Source: Clostridia bacterium (GTDB taxonomy: Bacteria; Bacillota; Clostridia; Acetivibrionales; DSM-2933). Taken from it: 61,430 nucleotides of DNA. Location: the NCBI GenBank assembly GCA_026416815.1, contig JAOAEJ010000029.1, positions 1 to 61,430 of the forward strand, in the 5' to 3' direction. Below the pieces are notes generated by a model. It saw only the letters and a list, made by a program, of their open reading frames with translations. It ran no database searches and was not told the DNA's origin. The position numbers were made by a program, and so were the translations under genes. Positions 16,927 to 26,142 of this stretch are shown here, piece by piece; positions within the stretch are counted from its first letter, which is position 1, and each line of letters begins with the position of its first letter.

Positions 16927-18777
16927 TTGGATATAGAAGAGATTCGAATTTTCCATGGACCTAGTATTTTCAGCCTAAGGGAGCCTGTTGTCAATATAAA
17001 AGTCAAGCTAGGTGCGCTTGCAGATGTACCAACAAGGGATATTAAAGGCTTAAATGACCGAATAGTAACGCTATTCCCGGGTTTAAAAGACCATAAATGT
17101 TCAACAGGTTACGTAGGCGGCTTTTTAGATAGGTTAAAAGAGGGAACCTACCTGGCTCATGTTACAGAGCATATTTGTCTGGAACTGCAAAGGATATTTG
17201 GATATGACATAAAGTACGGAAAAGCCAGACAGGTTAAGGATGATATTTACAACGTAATATTCGCCTGCAGACATCCTTCTATAGGCAAGGCTTGTGGAAT
17301 TTTTGCTATAAACACGCTTAATAGATTAATAGACAATATAGATTTTGAATTTGAAGGTGAATTGGAAAGCCTAAAAAAGGTTTGTAAAAAATATGAGTAT
17401 AATCCAAATATCCAGGCAATAGTAGAGAAAGCCAGGAAGCGGGGGATACCAGTCAACAAAGTGGATGACGGGGATTTTATACGTCTGGGATATGGAAAAT
17501 ATCAGAAGTATATCTCCACTAAATCTACTGATGAGATAGACAGTATTTTACCTGAGGATGGCCAGTTTACTATACCAATAATATCTATCACCGGCACCAA
17601 CGGTAAAACAACAACAACTCGTATGATAGCACATATCTTAAGGCACCACGGCTTTATAGTCGGTGTTACAACCACCCATGGGATTTATATAAATGGTAAG
17701 TGTATAGAGGAAGGGGATACAACCGGACCGCGAAGTGCCGGAAGAATACTAAATGACCGTGAGGTTGAAGCAGCGGTATTGGAAACTGCCAGAGGCGGGA
17801 TAGTAAGAGCAGGGCTGGCTTATGAGAAAGCGGACATAGCTGTATTTACCAATCTGACAGAGGACCATCTGGGTATTGATGATATAAATACCATGGAGGA
17901 GCTTCTTAATGTAAAATCTTTGGTTATTGAAGCGGTCAAGGAAGATGGAGCAAGTGTACTGAATGCCGATGATTCGTGGGTAATGAAAGCCAAAGAGAAG
18001 GCAAAAGGAAATGTAATCCTTTATTCAATGGACTATAACAACCCTGCTATTATTGAGCATATGAATAGAGGCGGAGCTGCTGTCTATAAAAAAGGAAATA
18101 GTATATACTTAAGCAGCAAGGGATTTGTTAGAGAAATAACGAAGATAAACGAGATACCCGCAACATTGGGCGGGGCACTAAAGCACAACATTTACAATAG
18201 TATGGCTGCTATAGGGGCATGTTGTGCAGCAGGGATATCCTTTAACACCATAAGACAGGCTTTAAGTGAGTTTAGCTCCAATGCAAGTACCAATCCCGGA
18301 AGGTTTAATATATTTGATATGGGAGACTTTAAAGTAGTACTGGATTATGGTCATAATATAGACGGGTACCGGGTTACTATCGAAGGATTAAAGACTCTTA
18401 ATCCCGAAAGGCTTGTAGGTATAATCGGGATACCAGGGGACCGAAGGAATGAGGATATAAGAAAAATAGGGCTTATATCAGGAGAATCTTTCGACAGGAT
18501 AATAATAAAAGAAGATAATGATCTCAGAGATAGAGCTCGCGGTGAAGTAGCCGGGATACTGCTTGAGGGAGTATTGGAAAGCGGTAGGTCTAAGGGCGGT
18601 ATTGAAATTATCCATGAAGAAAAAAGCGCATTAAAAAGTGCTCTTCAAAAGGCTAAAAAAGGTGATGTAATTGTGATGTTTTTCGAGAAAATGGAGCCTT
18701 TAGTTGAGATGATTGAAGATTTTAATAGAGAAGGAAAAGAGGAAGTTAATGAAGTAAATGTGCCTGTATTGGTTTAG
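16927..18777 (+). CDS. Cyanophycin-synthetase-like Mur ligase lacking the ATP-grasp domain
   Basis: A 616-residue protein. Residues 1-200 match the N-terminal region of cyanophycin synthetase CphA (RIFHGPSIFSLREPVVNIKV, TYLAHVTEHICLELQ, IPVNKVDDGDFIRLGYGKYQ). In CphA an ATP-grasp domain of some 250-300 residues follows; here the sequence passes within about 25 residues to the Mur ligase domain, SITGTNGKTTTTRMIAHIL (P-loop from about 223), then VLETARGGIVRAGLAYEKAD, TNLTEDHLGIDDI and VVLDYGHNIDGY. CphA uses ATP-grasp to add Asp and the Mur part to add Arg, so this form should ligate only once, to an unknown peptide or amino-acid acceptor. Start is TTG at 16927, after AGGAGTGA. It stands alone between terminators. 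Confidence 0.82.
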   Translation: MDIEEIRIFHGPSIFSLREPVVNIKVKLGALADVPTRDIKGLNDRIVTLFPGLKDHKCSTGYVGGFLDRLKEGTYLAHVTEHICLELQRIFGYDIKYGKARQVKDDIYNVIFACRHPSIGKACGIFAINTLNRLIDNIDFEFEGELESLKKVCKKYEYNPNIQAIVEKARKRGIPVNKVDDGDFIRLGYGKYQKYISTKSTDEIDSILPEDGQFTIPIISITGTNGKTTTTRMIAHILRHHGFIVGVTTTHGIYINGKCIEEGDTTGPRSAGRILNDREVEAAVLETARGGIVRAGLAYEKADIAVFTNLTEDHLGIDDINTMEELLNVKSLVIEAVKEDGASVLNADDSWVMKAKEKAKGNVILYSMDYNNPAIIEHMNRGGAAVYKKGNSIYLSSKGFVREITKINEIPATLGGALKHNIYNSMAAIGACCAAGISFNTIRQALSEFSSNASTNPGRFNIFDMGDFKVVLDYGHNIDGYRVTIEGLKTLNPERLVGIIGIPGDRRNEDIRKIGLISGESFDRIIIKEDNDLRDRARGEVAGILLEGVLESGRSKGGIEIIHEEKSALKSALQKAKKGDVIVMFFEKMEPLVEMIEDFNREGKEEVNEVNVPVLV

Positions 18778-18804
18778 GTAAGTTTCTAGAAGTCCTGAGT
18801 TGAT

Positions 18805-18861
18805 AAAATCCTCATATTTTATCTCCAGTATTCCGTTTAGAGAGAAGATATGAGGATTTTT
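18805..18861 (+). terminator. Terminator after the Mur ligase gene
   Basis: AAAATCCTCATAT at 18805-18817 pairs with ATATGAGGATTTT at 18848-18860, followed by TTT and a short AT stretch. Confidence 0.75.
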
Positions 18862-18900
18862 GCATTATTAGCTATACCAAACAAATCTTATTAAAACAAC

Positions 18901-18935
18901 AAACGTGACATAGTGGTGTCACGTTTATTGTTTTA
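18901..18935 (+). terminator. Second stem-loop upstream of the radical SAM gene
   Basis: AAACGTGACA-TAGTGG-TGTCACGTTT is a perfect ten-pair stem followed by ATTGTTTTAT. It is probably a backup terminator, or an attenuator since the next start codon is only 27 bases on. Confidence 0.6.
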
Positions 18936-18961
18936 TAATAAAGGGTAGGAGGAAGTTAGAC

Positions 18962-19846
18962 ATGATTAAAGAAATACATGCCAAGAAGCTGCTGTCCACT
19001 ACCAAAAGCCCCCAAGCCTGGTTTAATGTCAAATACAATATGAATATATACAGAGGCTGTGAACACCAATGTATTTACTGCGATTCGCGAAGTGAATGCT
19101 ATGGTATAGAGAACTTCAATGATGTACTGGTGAAAATAAACGCAGTTGAGCTGCTTGCAAAGGAACTTGCAGGTAAGCGTGTAAAGGGAATCATAGGTAC
19201 CGGAGCTATGAGCGACCCCTATACAAAGGCGGAGAGCAAATATAACCTTACGGGCAAAACCCTTGAAATGATTGCTCAGCATGGATTTCCCATACATATC
19301 ATCACTAAAAGCAATTTAATTATTAAAGATATAGACACACTCAAGGATATTAACCGTATACATGCTTCGGTGGCTTTCACAGTGACCACAACCGATGATG
19401 AACTGGGTAAAAAGCTAGAGCCTGGTGCTTCTCTGATTTCAGAGCGATTGAAGGCAATGGAATCATTGGCCTGTGCGGGCATTTACACGGGAATAACCAT
19501 GATGCCCATACTTCCGTTTATTGGGGATACAGAACACAACGTCATCGGAATTGTTGAGAGAGCCGCCCAATGTGGTGCAAAGTACATAGTACCCTGGTTT
19601 GGCATGAGCTTAAGGGACAGGCAGCGGGCTTATTATTACAGCAGATTGGACAGCTTGTTTCCGGGAGTCAGAGAAAGGTACCAACGTAAATTCGGTAATC
19701 AATACAGCTGTAGCGCTAATAACGCAGAACAATTAAAATATATGTTTAACGAAGCTTGCAGTAAATATGGTATCATTACAAAAATGTCCGAAACAAAAAA
19801 CTATACTTACAAAGCACCGGAAGGGGACCAATTGAGCCTCATTTGA
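18962..19846 (+). CDS. Radical SAM protein of the SPL (spore photoproduct lyase-like) family
   Basis: A 294-residue radical SAM enzyme. The cluster motif CEHQCIYCDSRSECY (C-x3-C-x2-C) is at residues about 35-43, inside NMNIYRGCEHQCIYC, which is the pattern of the SPL/Rv2578c-like family. GTGAMSDPYTKAE and HIITKSNLI are further family motifs. It is shorter than true SplB (about 340 residues) and lacks an obvious partner, so it is not likely the repair lyase itself; its substrate is unknown. ATG 18962 follows GTAGGAGGAAG. Confidence 0.8.
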   Translation: MIKEIHAKKLLSTTKSPQAWFNVKYNMNIYRGCEHQCIYCDSRSECYGIENFNDVLVKINAVELLAKELAGKRVKGIIGTGAMSDPYTKAESKYNLTGKTLEMIAQHGFPIHIITKSNLIIKDIDTLKDINRIHASVAFTVTTTDDELGKKLEPGASLISERLKAMESLACAGIYTGITMMPILPFIGDTEHNVIGIVERAAQCGAKYIVPWFGMSLRDRQRAYYYSRLDSLFPGVRERYQRKFGNQYSCSANNAEQLKYMFNEACSKYGIITKMSETKNYTYKAPEGDQLSLI

Positions 19847-20216
19847 AGAATATAAACAGGTAGGAAAAAGTTTTTAAAGCTTAAGTATGATGTAAATCAG
19901 TTAACAGAAGAATACTTAAGTGAAGGATGTTTTAGAAAATAAAAAAATCAGTTTACGTAAAACTGATTACCTGTTAACCTTTAAGTATTGTATTTTTTTA
20001 TTCAATTATGATTATATTATAACACTAAAATACAAACTTGTAAAGAAAAACATAGAACAGCTGTGAAAAGACTGTGTTAATAGGAATGAAAGAGTATCCC
20101 GGTATGGCGCTCGGTAATTTATCAGCTTACGGGGTTTTATTTTTGCTGTGATTTCTTATAAAATTAAGCTCTATGATTTATAATAATCAAAGTTAGATTA
20201 TGGGAGGTGTGCAAAA
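19847..20216. other. Structured intergenic region with competing helices and terminators
   Basis: No gene in 370 bp. Around 19880-20000, ATACTTAAG (19912-19920) can pair upstream with CTTAAGTAT (19880-19888) or downstream with TTAAGTATT (19981-19989), the latter followed by a T-run. AATCAGTTT-ACGTA-AAACTGATT (about 19947-19969) forms a hairpin with a T-run on the minus strand. GTTAACAG and CTGTTAAC also pair. The helices exclude each other in part. From 20040 on I see only promoter-like AT-rich DNA leading to helD. Confidence 0.45.
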
Positions 20217-22514
20217 ATGCCAGCAGCAAACCATCCGGACTATAATGAGGAACTGGAAAGGTGCAGGTATACCCTACAATATATTGAGAAAAGCCTTGAG
20301 AATACTATCACCAGAAAAGAACGGGTAGACAATGATATCGACAAAGTTAAGAGGCATTTTAGTTCTGAAAGCAGCCAGAACTATATAGAGATGTTAGTTA
20401 ACACCACTATACAGGGGAGTCTGGATCTAAAGCTGAAAAATCTATTGACTGCAAGGAGTAAGCCTTACTTTGCAAGGATAGATTTTAGAGAAGGGAATAA
20501 ATCAGCTCCCGAAAAACTGTATATAGGAAAAATGTCGCTGATGAGAGACGAGGACCAGGAAGTCATAATTGTAGACTGGAGGGCACCCATTGCCAACCTG
20601 TATTATGAAGGGCGATTGGGGGAGGCAAATTACCAGTGCCCTGACGGCGATATAAGTGGGGAGCTTTCACTCAAAAGACAATTTTCCATAGATGAAGGAG
20701 CCTTGCATGAGATTTTTGATATAGATATTACAACTAATGATGAATTTCTCCAATCTTACCTTGGAGCAAGTGCGGATAACAGGCTAAAAGAAATAGTATC
20801 AACTATACAGTCGGAGCAAAATAAAATAATAAGGGCTGATATGTGGAAGCCGTTGATAGTCCAGGGAGCTGCGGGAAGCGGTAAAACGACCATAGCTTTG
20901 CACCGTATAGCATATCTTATATATACCTTTGAAAAGTCATTTCACCCGGAAAACTTTATGATAATAGCGCCAAACCGGTTGTTTCTGAATTACATCTCCG
21001 ATGTACTTCCTGAGCTTGGGGTTGAAAAGGTAAAGCAGACAACCTTTGAAGAGTTTGCAATGGAGCTTCTGGGAAAGAGGTTTAAGCTTAGGGAAGCTAA
21101 TGAAAAGCTGACAGCGTTTGTCAACAACAATGCCGATGAGGAGCAGGTAAGAAGAAACCAGCTAATAAAGAGAAGCTCGGAATTAAAGACATCAATGGTC
21201 TTTAAAGAAATAGTAGATGACTATATATCCTATGTGGAATCCCGGTTTATACCAAAGGAAAATTTTAAAATAGGGTCTAAGGTTTTATTCACACATAAAG
21301 AAATTAATGACCTGTTTTTAAACCAGTATAAGATGTGGGCCATAGTCCAGAGAATAGATGAAATAAAAAAGAGTCTGACCAACAGGCTTAAACTAAGAAA
21401 AGATGCTATAGTAAATCAGATATACAGCGACTGCGACGCAAGGGTCATGGAACTGAAAATGACCATGGAGGATTCGGAGGAAAGGCAGAAGCTTATAATT
21501 GAAGCTATAGACCAACAGGATGAAATGGTGAAGAAAATTGAAAGCTACTCCAAAAAAGCAGTTAGTGAATATATAAAGAAGATATCAAAGTTTAGCCCTT
21601 TTGAATATTATATGGACCTTATGAGTGATAAGGAGACCTTTGACAGAATAGTCGGTGACAGGGTAGATAAAGAGCTGCGGGACTTTACCCGCGAGTACAC
21701 CTTGGAAACGCTAAAATCGGGATATGTGGAGATTGAAGACCTTGCCCCGATAACTTATCTTAAGTACTGTATCTATGGCATGGACGAAAAGATACCGGTA
21801 AAACACATCGTAATCGACGAGGCTCAGGACTTCAGTGTATTTCAGTTGTATGTATTGAAGAAAATTGTTAAGGACAGTTCTTTTACCATACTCGGAGATT
21901 TGTGTCAGGGTATACACTCCTACAGGGGTATAAGAGATTGGAATGACCTGATAAAAAATGTTTTTGACGATAGAAGAAGTGAATTTCTCACCCTCGAGCA
22001 GAGCTACAGGACAACAGTAGAGATAATGGACGCAGCAAATAAAGTAATAGATAGAATTAAGGATAGAAATTTAATTAAAGCAAAGCCTGTTATAAGGCAT
22101 GGAGAGAAAGTAAGAGTATTTAAAAAGGGAAGTACTAAAGAGATTGCAGCAGATATTGCGGAGAAAATCCTCCAGTTAAGAAATGACGGCTTCAAATCCA
22201 CAGCGGTTATCTGCAAGACAATGAGCGACTGTAAAAACATGCTTTCCTATCTTAAAAAGGACTTTGACGATATATATGTCATGACAGGGAAAGAGGCGGT
22301 ATATAAGACCGGACCGGTGATAGTACCTTCCTACCTTTCTAAAGGTCTGGAATTTGATGTAGTGTTAATTGCCAATGCCGGTAAGAGTGAATACAGTGAA
22401 GACGAATTGGATATAAAGCTCCTTTATGTGTGTATGACAAGACCTTTGCATAAGCTGTATGTTTACTATCATGGTGAGCTGTCACCTTTGCTTGAGGGTA
22501 TAGCTGATGAATAG
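20217..22514 (+). CDS. helD: HelD-type superfamily I helicase, RNA polymerase recycling factor
   Basis: A 765-residue UvrD-like ATPase. A coiled-coil N-terminus (residues about 8-60) is followed by KLYIGKMSLMRDEDQEVIIV and DWRAPIANLYYEG, typical of HelD, then Walker A QGAAGSGKTTIALHRIAYL at about 216-234, IVIDEAQDFSVFQL (Walker B), EQSYRTTVEI and GLEFDVVLIANA. In Bacillus HelD binds RNA polymerase and releases it from stalled complexes. The usual length is about 770. ATG at 20217 follows GGGAGGTGT. Confidence 0.88.
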   Translation: MPAANHPDYNEELERCRYTLQYIEKSLENTITRKERVDNDIDKVKRHFSSESSQNYIEMLVNTTIQGSLDLKLKNLLTARSKPYFARIDFREGNKSAPEKLYIGKMSLMRDEDQEVIIVDWRAPIANLYYEGRLGEANYQCPDGDISGELSLKRQFSIDEGALHEIFDIDITTNDEFLQSYLGASADNRLKEIVSTIQSEQNKIIRADMWKPLIVQGAAGSGKTTIALHRIAYLIYTFEKSFHPENFMIIAPNRLFLNYISDVLPELGVEKVKQTTFEEFAMELLGKRFKLREANEKLTAFVNNNADEEQVRRNQLIKRSSELKTSMVFKEIVDDYISYVESRFIPKENFKIGSKVLFTHKEINDLFLNQYKMWAIVQRIDEIKKSLTNRLKLRKDAIVNQIYSDCDARVMELKMTMEDSEERQKLIIEAIDQQDEMVKKIESYSKKAVSEYIKKISKFSPFEYYMDLMSDKETFDRIVGDRVDKELRDFTREYTLETLKSGYVEIEDLAPITYLKYCIYGMDEKIPVKHIVIDEAQDFSVFQLYVLKKIVKDSSFTILGDLCQGIHSYRGIRDWNDLIKNVFDDRRSEFLTLEQSYRTTVEIMDAANKVIDRIKDRNLIKAKPVIRHGEKVRVFKKGSTKEIAADIAEKILQLRNDGFKSTAVICKTMSDCKNMLSYLKKDFDDIYVMTGKEAVYKTGPVIVPSYLSKGLEFDVVLIANAGKSEYSEDELDIKLLYVCMTRPLHKLYVYYHGELSPLLEGIADE

Positions 22515-22841
22515 CATTGTTATAGTAGGCCAGCCGGGTGAGAGTAATTAGGAAATATTTTGAACCTTGAGTGATATAACTAAATGCGTTATACTGGAAG
22601 GCAGTCAGTAAGAAAAACTTTATATAATCCTAATAAAATTGGAGGCAATAGTTTTTTAACAAAATTATTGCCCTTTTCTCTTATAAGAAAGCAAAAGCAG
22701 GTGTATAATGTTGGTAAACAGAATTTCTGTAACCCATAATAGAAAACTATTTTTAAATTACTAAGTTTAATTTTATTTATCTATATATTAGCCATATTAA
22801 GAAAGCACTTTTAATTAATCAATTTGAGAGAAGGATAAGCG
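22515..22841. other. Intergenic region of 327 bp
   Basis: It contains one clear terminator (listed separately) and AT-rich promoter DNA before the SNF2 gene. No gene is supported. Confidence 0.4.
22644..22680 (+). terminator. Intrinsic terminator after helD
   Basis: GGCAATA at 22644-22650 pairs with TATTGCC at 22666-22672, with inner GTTTT/AAAAT pairing, followed by CTTTTCTCTT. Confidence 0.75.
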
Positions 22842-25800
22842 ATGTTTAAAACTCCGTTGACAAAAATTTTAAACAATACTATGCCGTTGAATTATACCAA
22901 GGGCAGGGATTACTTCCAGGAGGGTAGAGTAAAGTCTGTGAAGTTCTGCCAGGATAATTATGAGTTTAGTGCTATAGTATCAGGTACAACGGACTATGAT
23001 GTCCATATAAACTATGATAATGAAGGTGAACTGCAGGAAGTGGACTGTACCTGTCCTGCACATGGGAAACACTGGGGATACTGTAAGCACACTATAGCAG
23101 CCCTCCTATTTATAAACAATCGGGATGAACAGGGAGTGTTTAAAGACCTCGAAGCCAAAAAGGTTGCAAGGCACGTTTTTCGGTTTTTTCAGGGTAGAGA
23201 GGCTATTATAAAAACACCGGTTAAGCTTGAGGTTACTTATGGATTAATCCCGGGGAAATTCTACGGCTCCAAGCCTCATTCCTCATTGAGCCTTAAGGTT
23301 GGGGACGATAAGCTTTATGTTGTAAAGAGTATAAGGAAATTCTTTGAGAGCATTGAAAAGGGTGAGGAGGTTCAATTTGGCAAGAAGTTTTCCTTTGATC
23401 CTGCAAGGCATACTTTCAGGGAAGAGGATACCCCATTGATTGACTTTTTGAAGGGTATCTATGAATCGGAAAAGTTGATGAATGAGATAACCTACAACTA
23501 TACTACAGCTACATTATTAAAGGACAAGCATGTTTACATGACAAACAATGGGCTTAAAAAGTTTTTTGAGCTATATAAGGATAGAACTTTTAAAGCCAAT
23601 ATCCTTGAAACGGAATATGATGAAATGCGGGTGGAAAGCACAGGCCTAAACATTAAGTTTCAGCTGTCCAAGGAAGAGGATAACCTTATCTTAGGGATGA
23701 ATTTTGATAAAGACCTGATTTTCCTTACCGATGACGGAGAATATGTTTTCTCAAATGAAAGGATATACAGTCTCTCAAGAGGGCAGCGTGAAAGCTTCAT
23801 GCCGTTCTATCGTATTTCAGAGCAGCAGAAGAGCAATAAATTACGGTTTGCTTCAGAATACATGGAAAGGTTTGTGTCAGAGGTTTTACCGTTTGCCGAA
23901 AAGGCGGGCCAGCTTCAGATAAGTAAAAATGTTGAGGAGTTGATTGAGAAAATACCCCTTTCTACAGAGATTTATCTCGACAGGAGCGGTAATAACATCA
24001 CAGCGGAGGTTAAGTTTGTTTATGGGGACAGAGGTATAAATCCTTTTGCGCCGGTAGACAAATCTGCACAGGATACCGAAAAGATACTTGTAAGGGATCT
24101 GGAAGGAGAAAGGATAGTTCTCGACTTACTTGCACAGTCTGATTTTAAGGTGAAGGATAACCGCATATATCTGGGAAATGAAAACGACAACATATTTCAG
24201 TTTGTAATGGAGGTTGTCCCCAAACTACAGGAATATGCTAATGTGTTTTACTCCGAGAGTTTTAAAAATGTGACCATAAGAGAGTCATATGCATTTTCGG
24301 GGAGGATAAGGCTGAATACAGAAACCGATATGCTTGAGTTTGCCTTCAATATGGAGGGGATAGACCCTTCAGAGCTAGCCGGTATCTTCAATTCTTTAAG
24401 ACAGAAAAAGAAATACTACCAGCTCAAGAATGGAGGCTTTTTAAACCTTGATTCTAAGGAAGTGCAGGAAGTATCCGGCTTCATGGAGTATCTCAGCCTG
24501 GACAGCCTGGACCCTGAAAAGGGGATGGTAGAGATACCTAGGTTCAGGGGATTGTATATTGATGAGCAGATAAGACAGCTAGGACTGAAAACAGTTGAAA
24601 GAAGCCATGCTTTTAAGGCATTTGTGCAGGATATACGCGAGCCGGAGGATATGGAATTTAAGATTCCCGAAGGTCTTAATGCAAACCTGAGAGAATATCA
24701 GAAGTTCGGTTTTAAGTGGCTCAAGACGCTCTCAGCTTACAAACTCGGAGGAATACTTGCGGATGATATGGGCCTTGGGAAGACTATCCAGATTATAACG
24801 CTGATTTTATCCGACAAAAAAGAATATGGACAAGCGCCTTCCCTTATAGTTGTGCCAACATCGCTGGTATCCAACTGGTGTGCGGAAGTAGAAAGGTTTG
24901 CGCCGGAGTTAAGGGTTGTAACTATATCGGGGAATAAGGATGAAAGAGCAAAGCAGATGGAAGATATTAATGAGGCTGATATGGTTATTACCTCCTATCC
25001 TCTAATTCGTAGGGATATAGATGATTACCACAACTACAGCTTCCGTTACTGTGTGTTGGATGAGGCACAGCATATTAAAAATCCTAATTCCCAGGGCTCT
25101 AAGGCGGTTAAGCAGATTAAGGCACAGAAGAGACTTGCATTGACCGGTACCCCTGTTGAAAATGCACTGACAGAGCTGTGGTCGATATTTGACTTTGTAA
25201 TGCCGGGATACCTTTTCTCCCACAAAAAGTTTACCGATAAGTACGAACGCCCTATCGTTAAGGAAGAAAGCAAACACGAGCTGGAAGAACTGGGGAAGCA
25301 GATAAAGCCGTTTGTTCTACGCAGGCTCAAGAGAGATGTACTGCGGGAGTTGCCTGAAAAAATAGAAAATAAAATGCTTGCGGAGCTTACCGATGAGCAG
25401 AAAAAGGTATACCTTGCTTATTTACAGCAGGCGAGGGGTGAAATAAAGAAAGAGATAGAGAAGAACGGCTTTGAAAAGAGCCATATAAAGATTCTAGCTG
25501 CCCTTACAAGGCTAAGACAGGTTTGCTGCCATCCTTCACTGTTCCTTGAGGACTATAACGGAGAAAGCGGCAAGCTGCTTCTTTTGCAGGAACTCATACA
25601 TGATTCCATAGAAGGGGGACATAGAGTTCTTCTTTTCTCCCAGTTCACAAGCATGCTGCAAATAATACGAGAATGGCTGGCTAAGGAAAAAATAGAATCG
25701 GTATATCTTGACGGCTCTACTCCCGCGGAAGAGAGAGGTCTGTTGGTAAGATCATTCAACGAGGGTATGGGAAAGGTGTTCCTGCTTTCATTAAAAGCCG

Positions 25801-26075
25801 GAGGTACAGGGCTAAATCTTACCGGTGCAGATACCGTCATACATTATGATCCCTGGTGGAACCCTGCGGTAGAAGACCAAGCCACCGATCGTGCATACAG
25901 GATAGGACAGAAGAATTCGGTGCATGTTATGAAATTGATTACAAAAGGAACCATTGAGGAAAAGATATACAAGCTTCAAGAGAAGAAAAAAGAGCTGATA
26001 GATTCGGTTATACAACCGGGGGAAACTCTCATTACCAAAATGACTCAGGAAGACATACAAAGTTTGTTTGAGTAG
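22842..26075 (+). CDS. SWIM-domain SNF2-family helicase
   Basis: A 1077-residue protein. Near the N-terminus the SWIM zinc motif reads CTCPAHGKHWGYCKHTIAAL (C-x-C ... C-x-H) at about residues 67-86. A long middle region resembles the Firmicute SNF2-associated domain. The ATPase starts at REYQKFGFKWLKTLSAYKLG with GILADDMGLGKTIQIITLIL (Walker A, about 636-655), LDEAQHIKNPNSQG (DEAQ box, about 738), RLALTGTPVENAL, and ends with SLKAGGTGLNLTGAD and DQATDRAYRIGQ. It is a double-stranded DNA translocase; the cellular target is unknown. Length and domain order are normal for the family. Confidence 0.9.
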   Translation: MFKTPLTKILNNTMPLNYTKGRDYFQEGRVKSVKFCQDNYEFSAIVSGTTDYDVHINYDNEGELQEVDCTCPAHGKHWGYCKHTIAALLFINNRDEQGVFKDLEAKKVARHVFRFFQGREAIIKTPVKLEVTYGLIPGKFYGSKPHSSLSLKVGDDKLYVVKSIRKFFESIEKGEEVQFGKKFSFDPARHTFREEDTPLIDFLKGIYESEKLMNEITYNYTTATLLKDKHVYMTNNGLKKFFELYKDRTFKANILETEYDEMRVESTGLNIKFQLSKEEDNLILGMNFDKDLIFLTDDGEYVFSNERIYSLSRGQRESFMPFYRISEQQKSNKLRFASEYMERFVSEVLPFAEKAGQLQISKNVEELIEKIPLSTEIYLDRSGNNITAEVKFVYGDRGINPFAPVDKSAQDTEKILVRDLEGERIVLDLLAQSDFKVKDNRIYLGNENDNIFQFVMEVVPKLQEYANVFYSESFKNVTIRESYAFSGRIRLNTETDMLEFAFNMEGIDPSELAGIFNSLRQKKKYYQLKNGGFLNLDSKEVQEVSGFMEYLSLDSLDPEKGMVEIPRFRGLYIDEQIRQLGLKTVERSHAFKAFVQDIREPEDMEFKIPEGLNANLREYQKFGFKWLKTLSAYKLGGILADDMGLGKTIQIITLILSDKKEYGQAPSLIVVPTSLVSNWCAEVERFAPELRVVTISGNKDERAKQMEDINEADMVITSYPLIRRDIDDYHNYSFRYCVLDEAQHIKNPNSQGSKAVKQIKAQKRLALTGTPVENALTELWSIFDFVMPGYLFSHKKFTDKYERPIVKEESKHELEELGKQIKPFVLRRLKRDVLRELPEKIENKMLAELTDEQKKVYLAYLQQARGEIKKEIEKNGFEKSHIKILAALTRLRQVCCHPSLFLEDYNGESGKLLLLQELIHDSIEGGHRVLLFSQFTSMLQIIREWLAKEKIESVYLDGSTPAEERGLLVRSFNEGMGKVFLLSLKAGGTGLNLTGADTVIHYDPWWNPAVEDQATDRAYRIGQKNSVHVMKLITKGTIEEKIYKLQEKKKELIDSVIQPGETLITKMTQEDIQSLFE

Positions 26076-26088
26076 AGGTTAACTATAG

Positions 26089-26119
26089 TTAAGGGGCGAT
26101 TTCACAATCAGCCCCTTAA
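26089..26119. terminator. Bidirectional terminator
   Basis: TTAAGGGGC at 26089-26097 pairs with GCCCCTTAA at 26111-26119, with an inner GATT/AATC. It lies between the convergent SNF2 and aminopeptidase genes. Confidence 0.85.
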
Positions 26120-26142
26120 AAATATATACGGTTGGTTTTATA

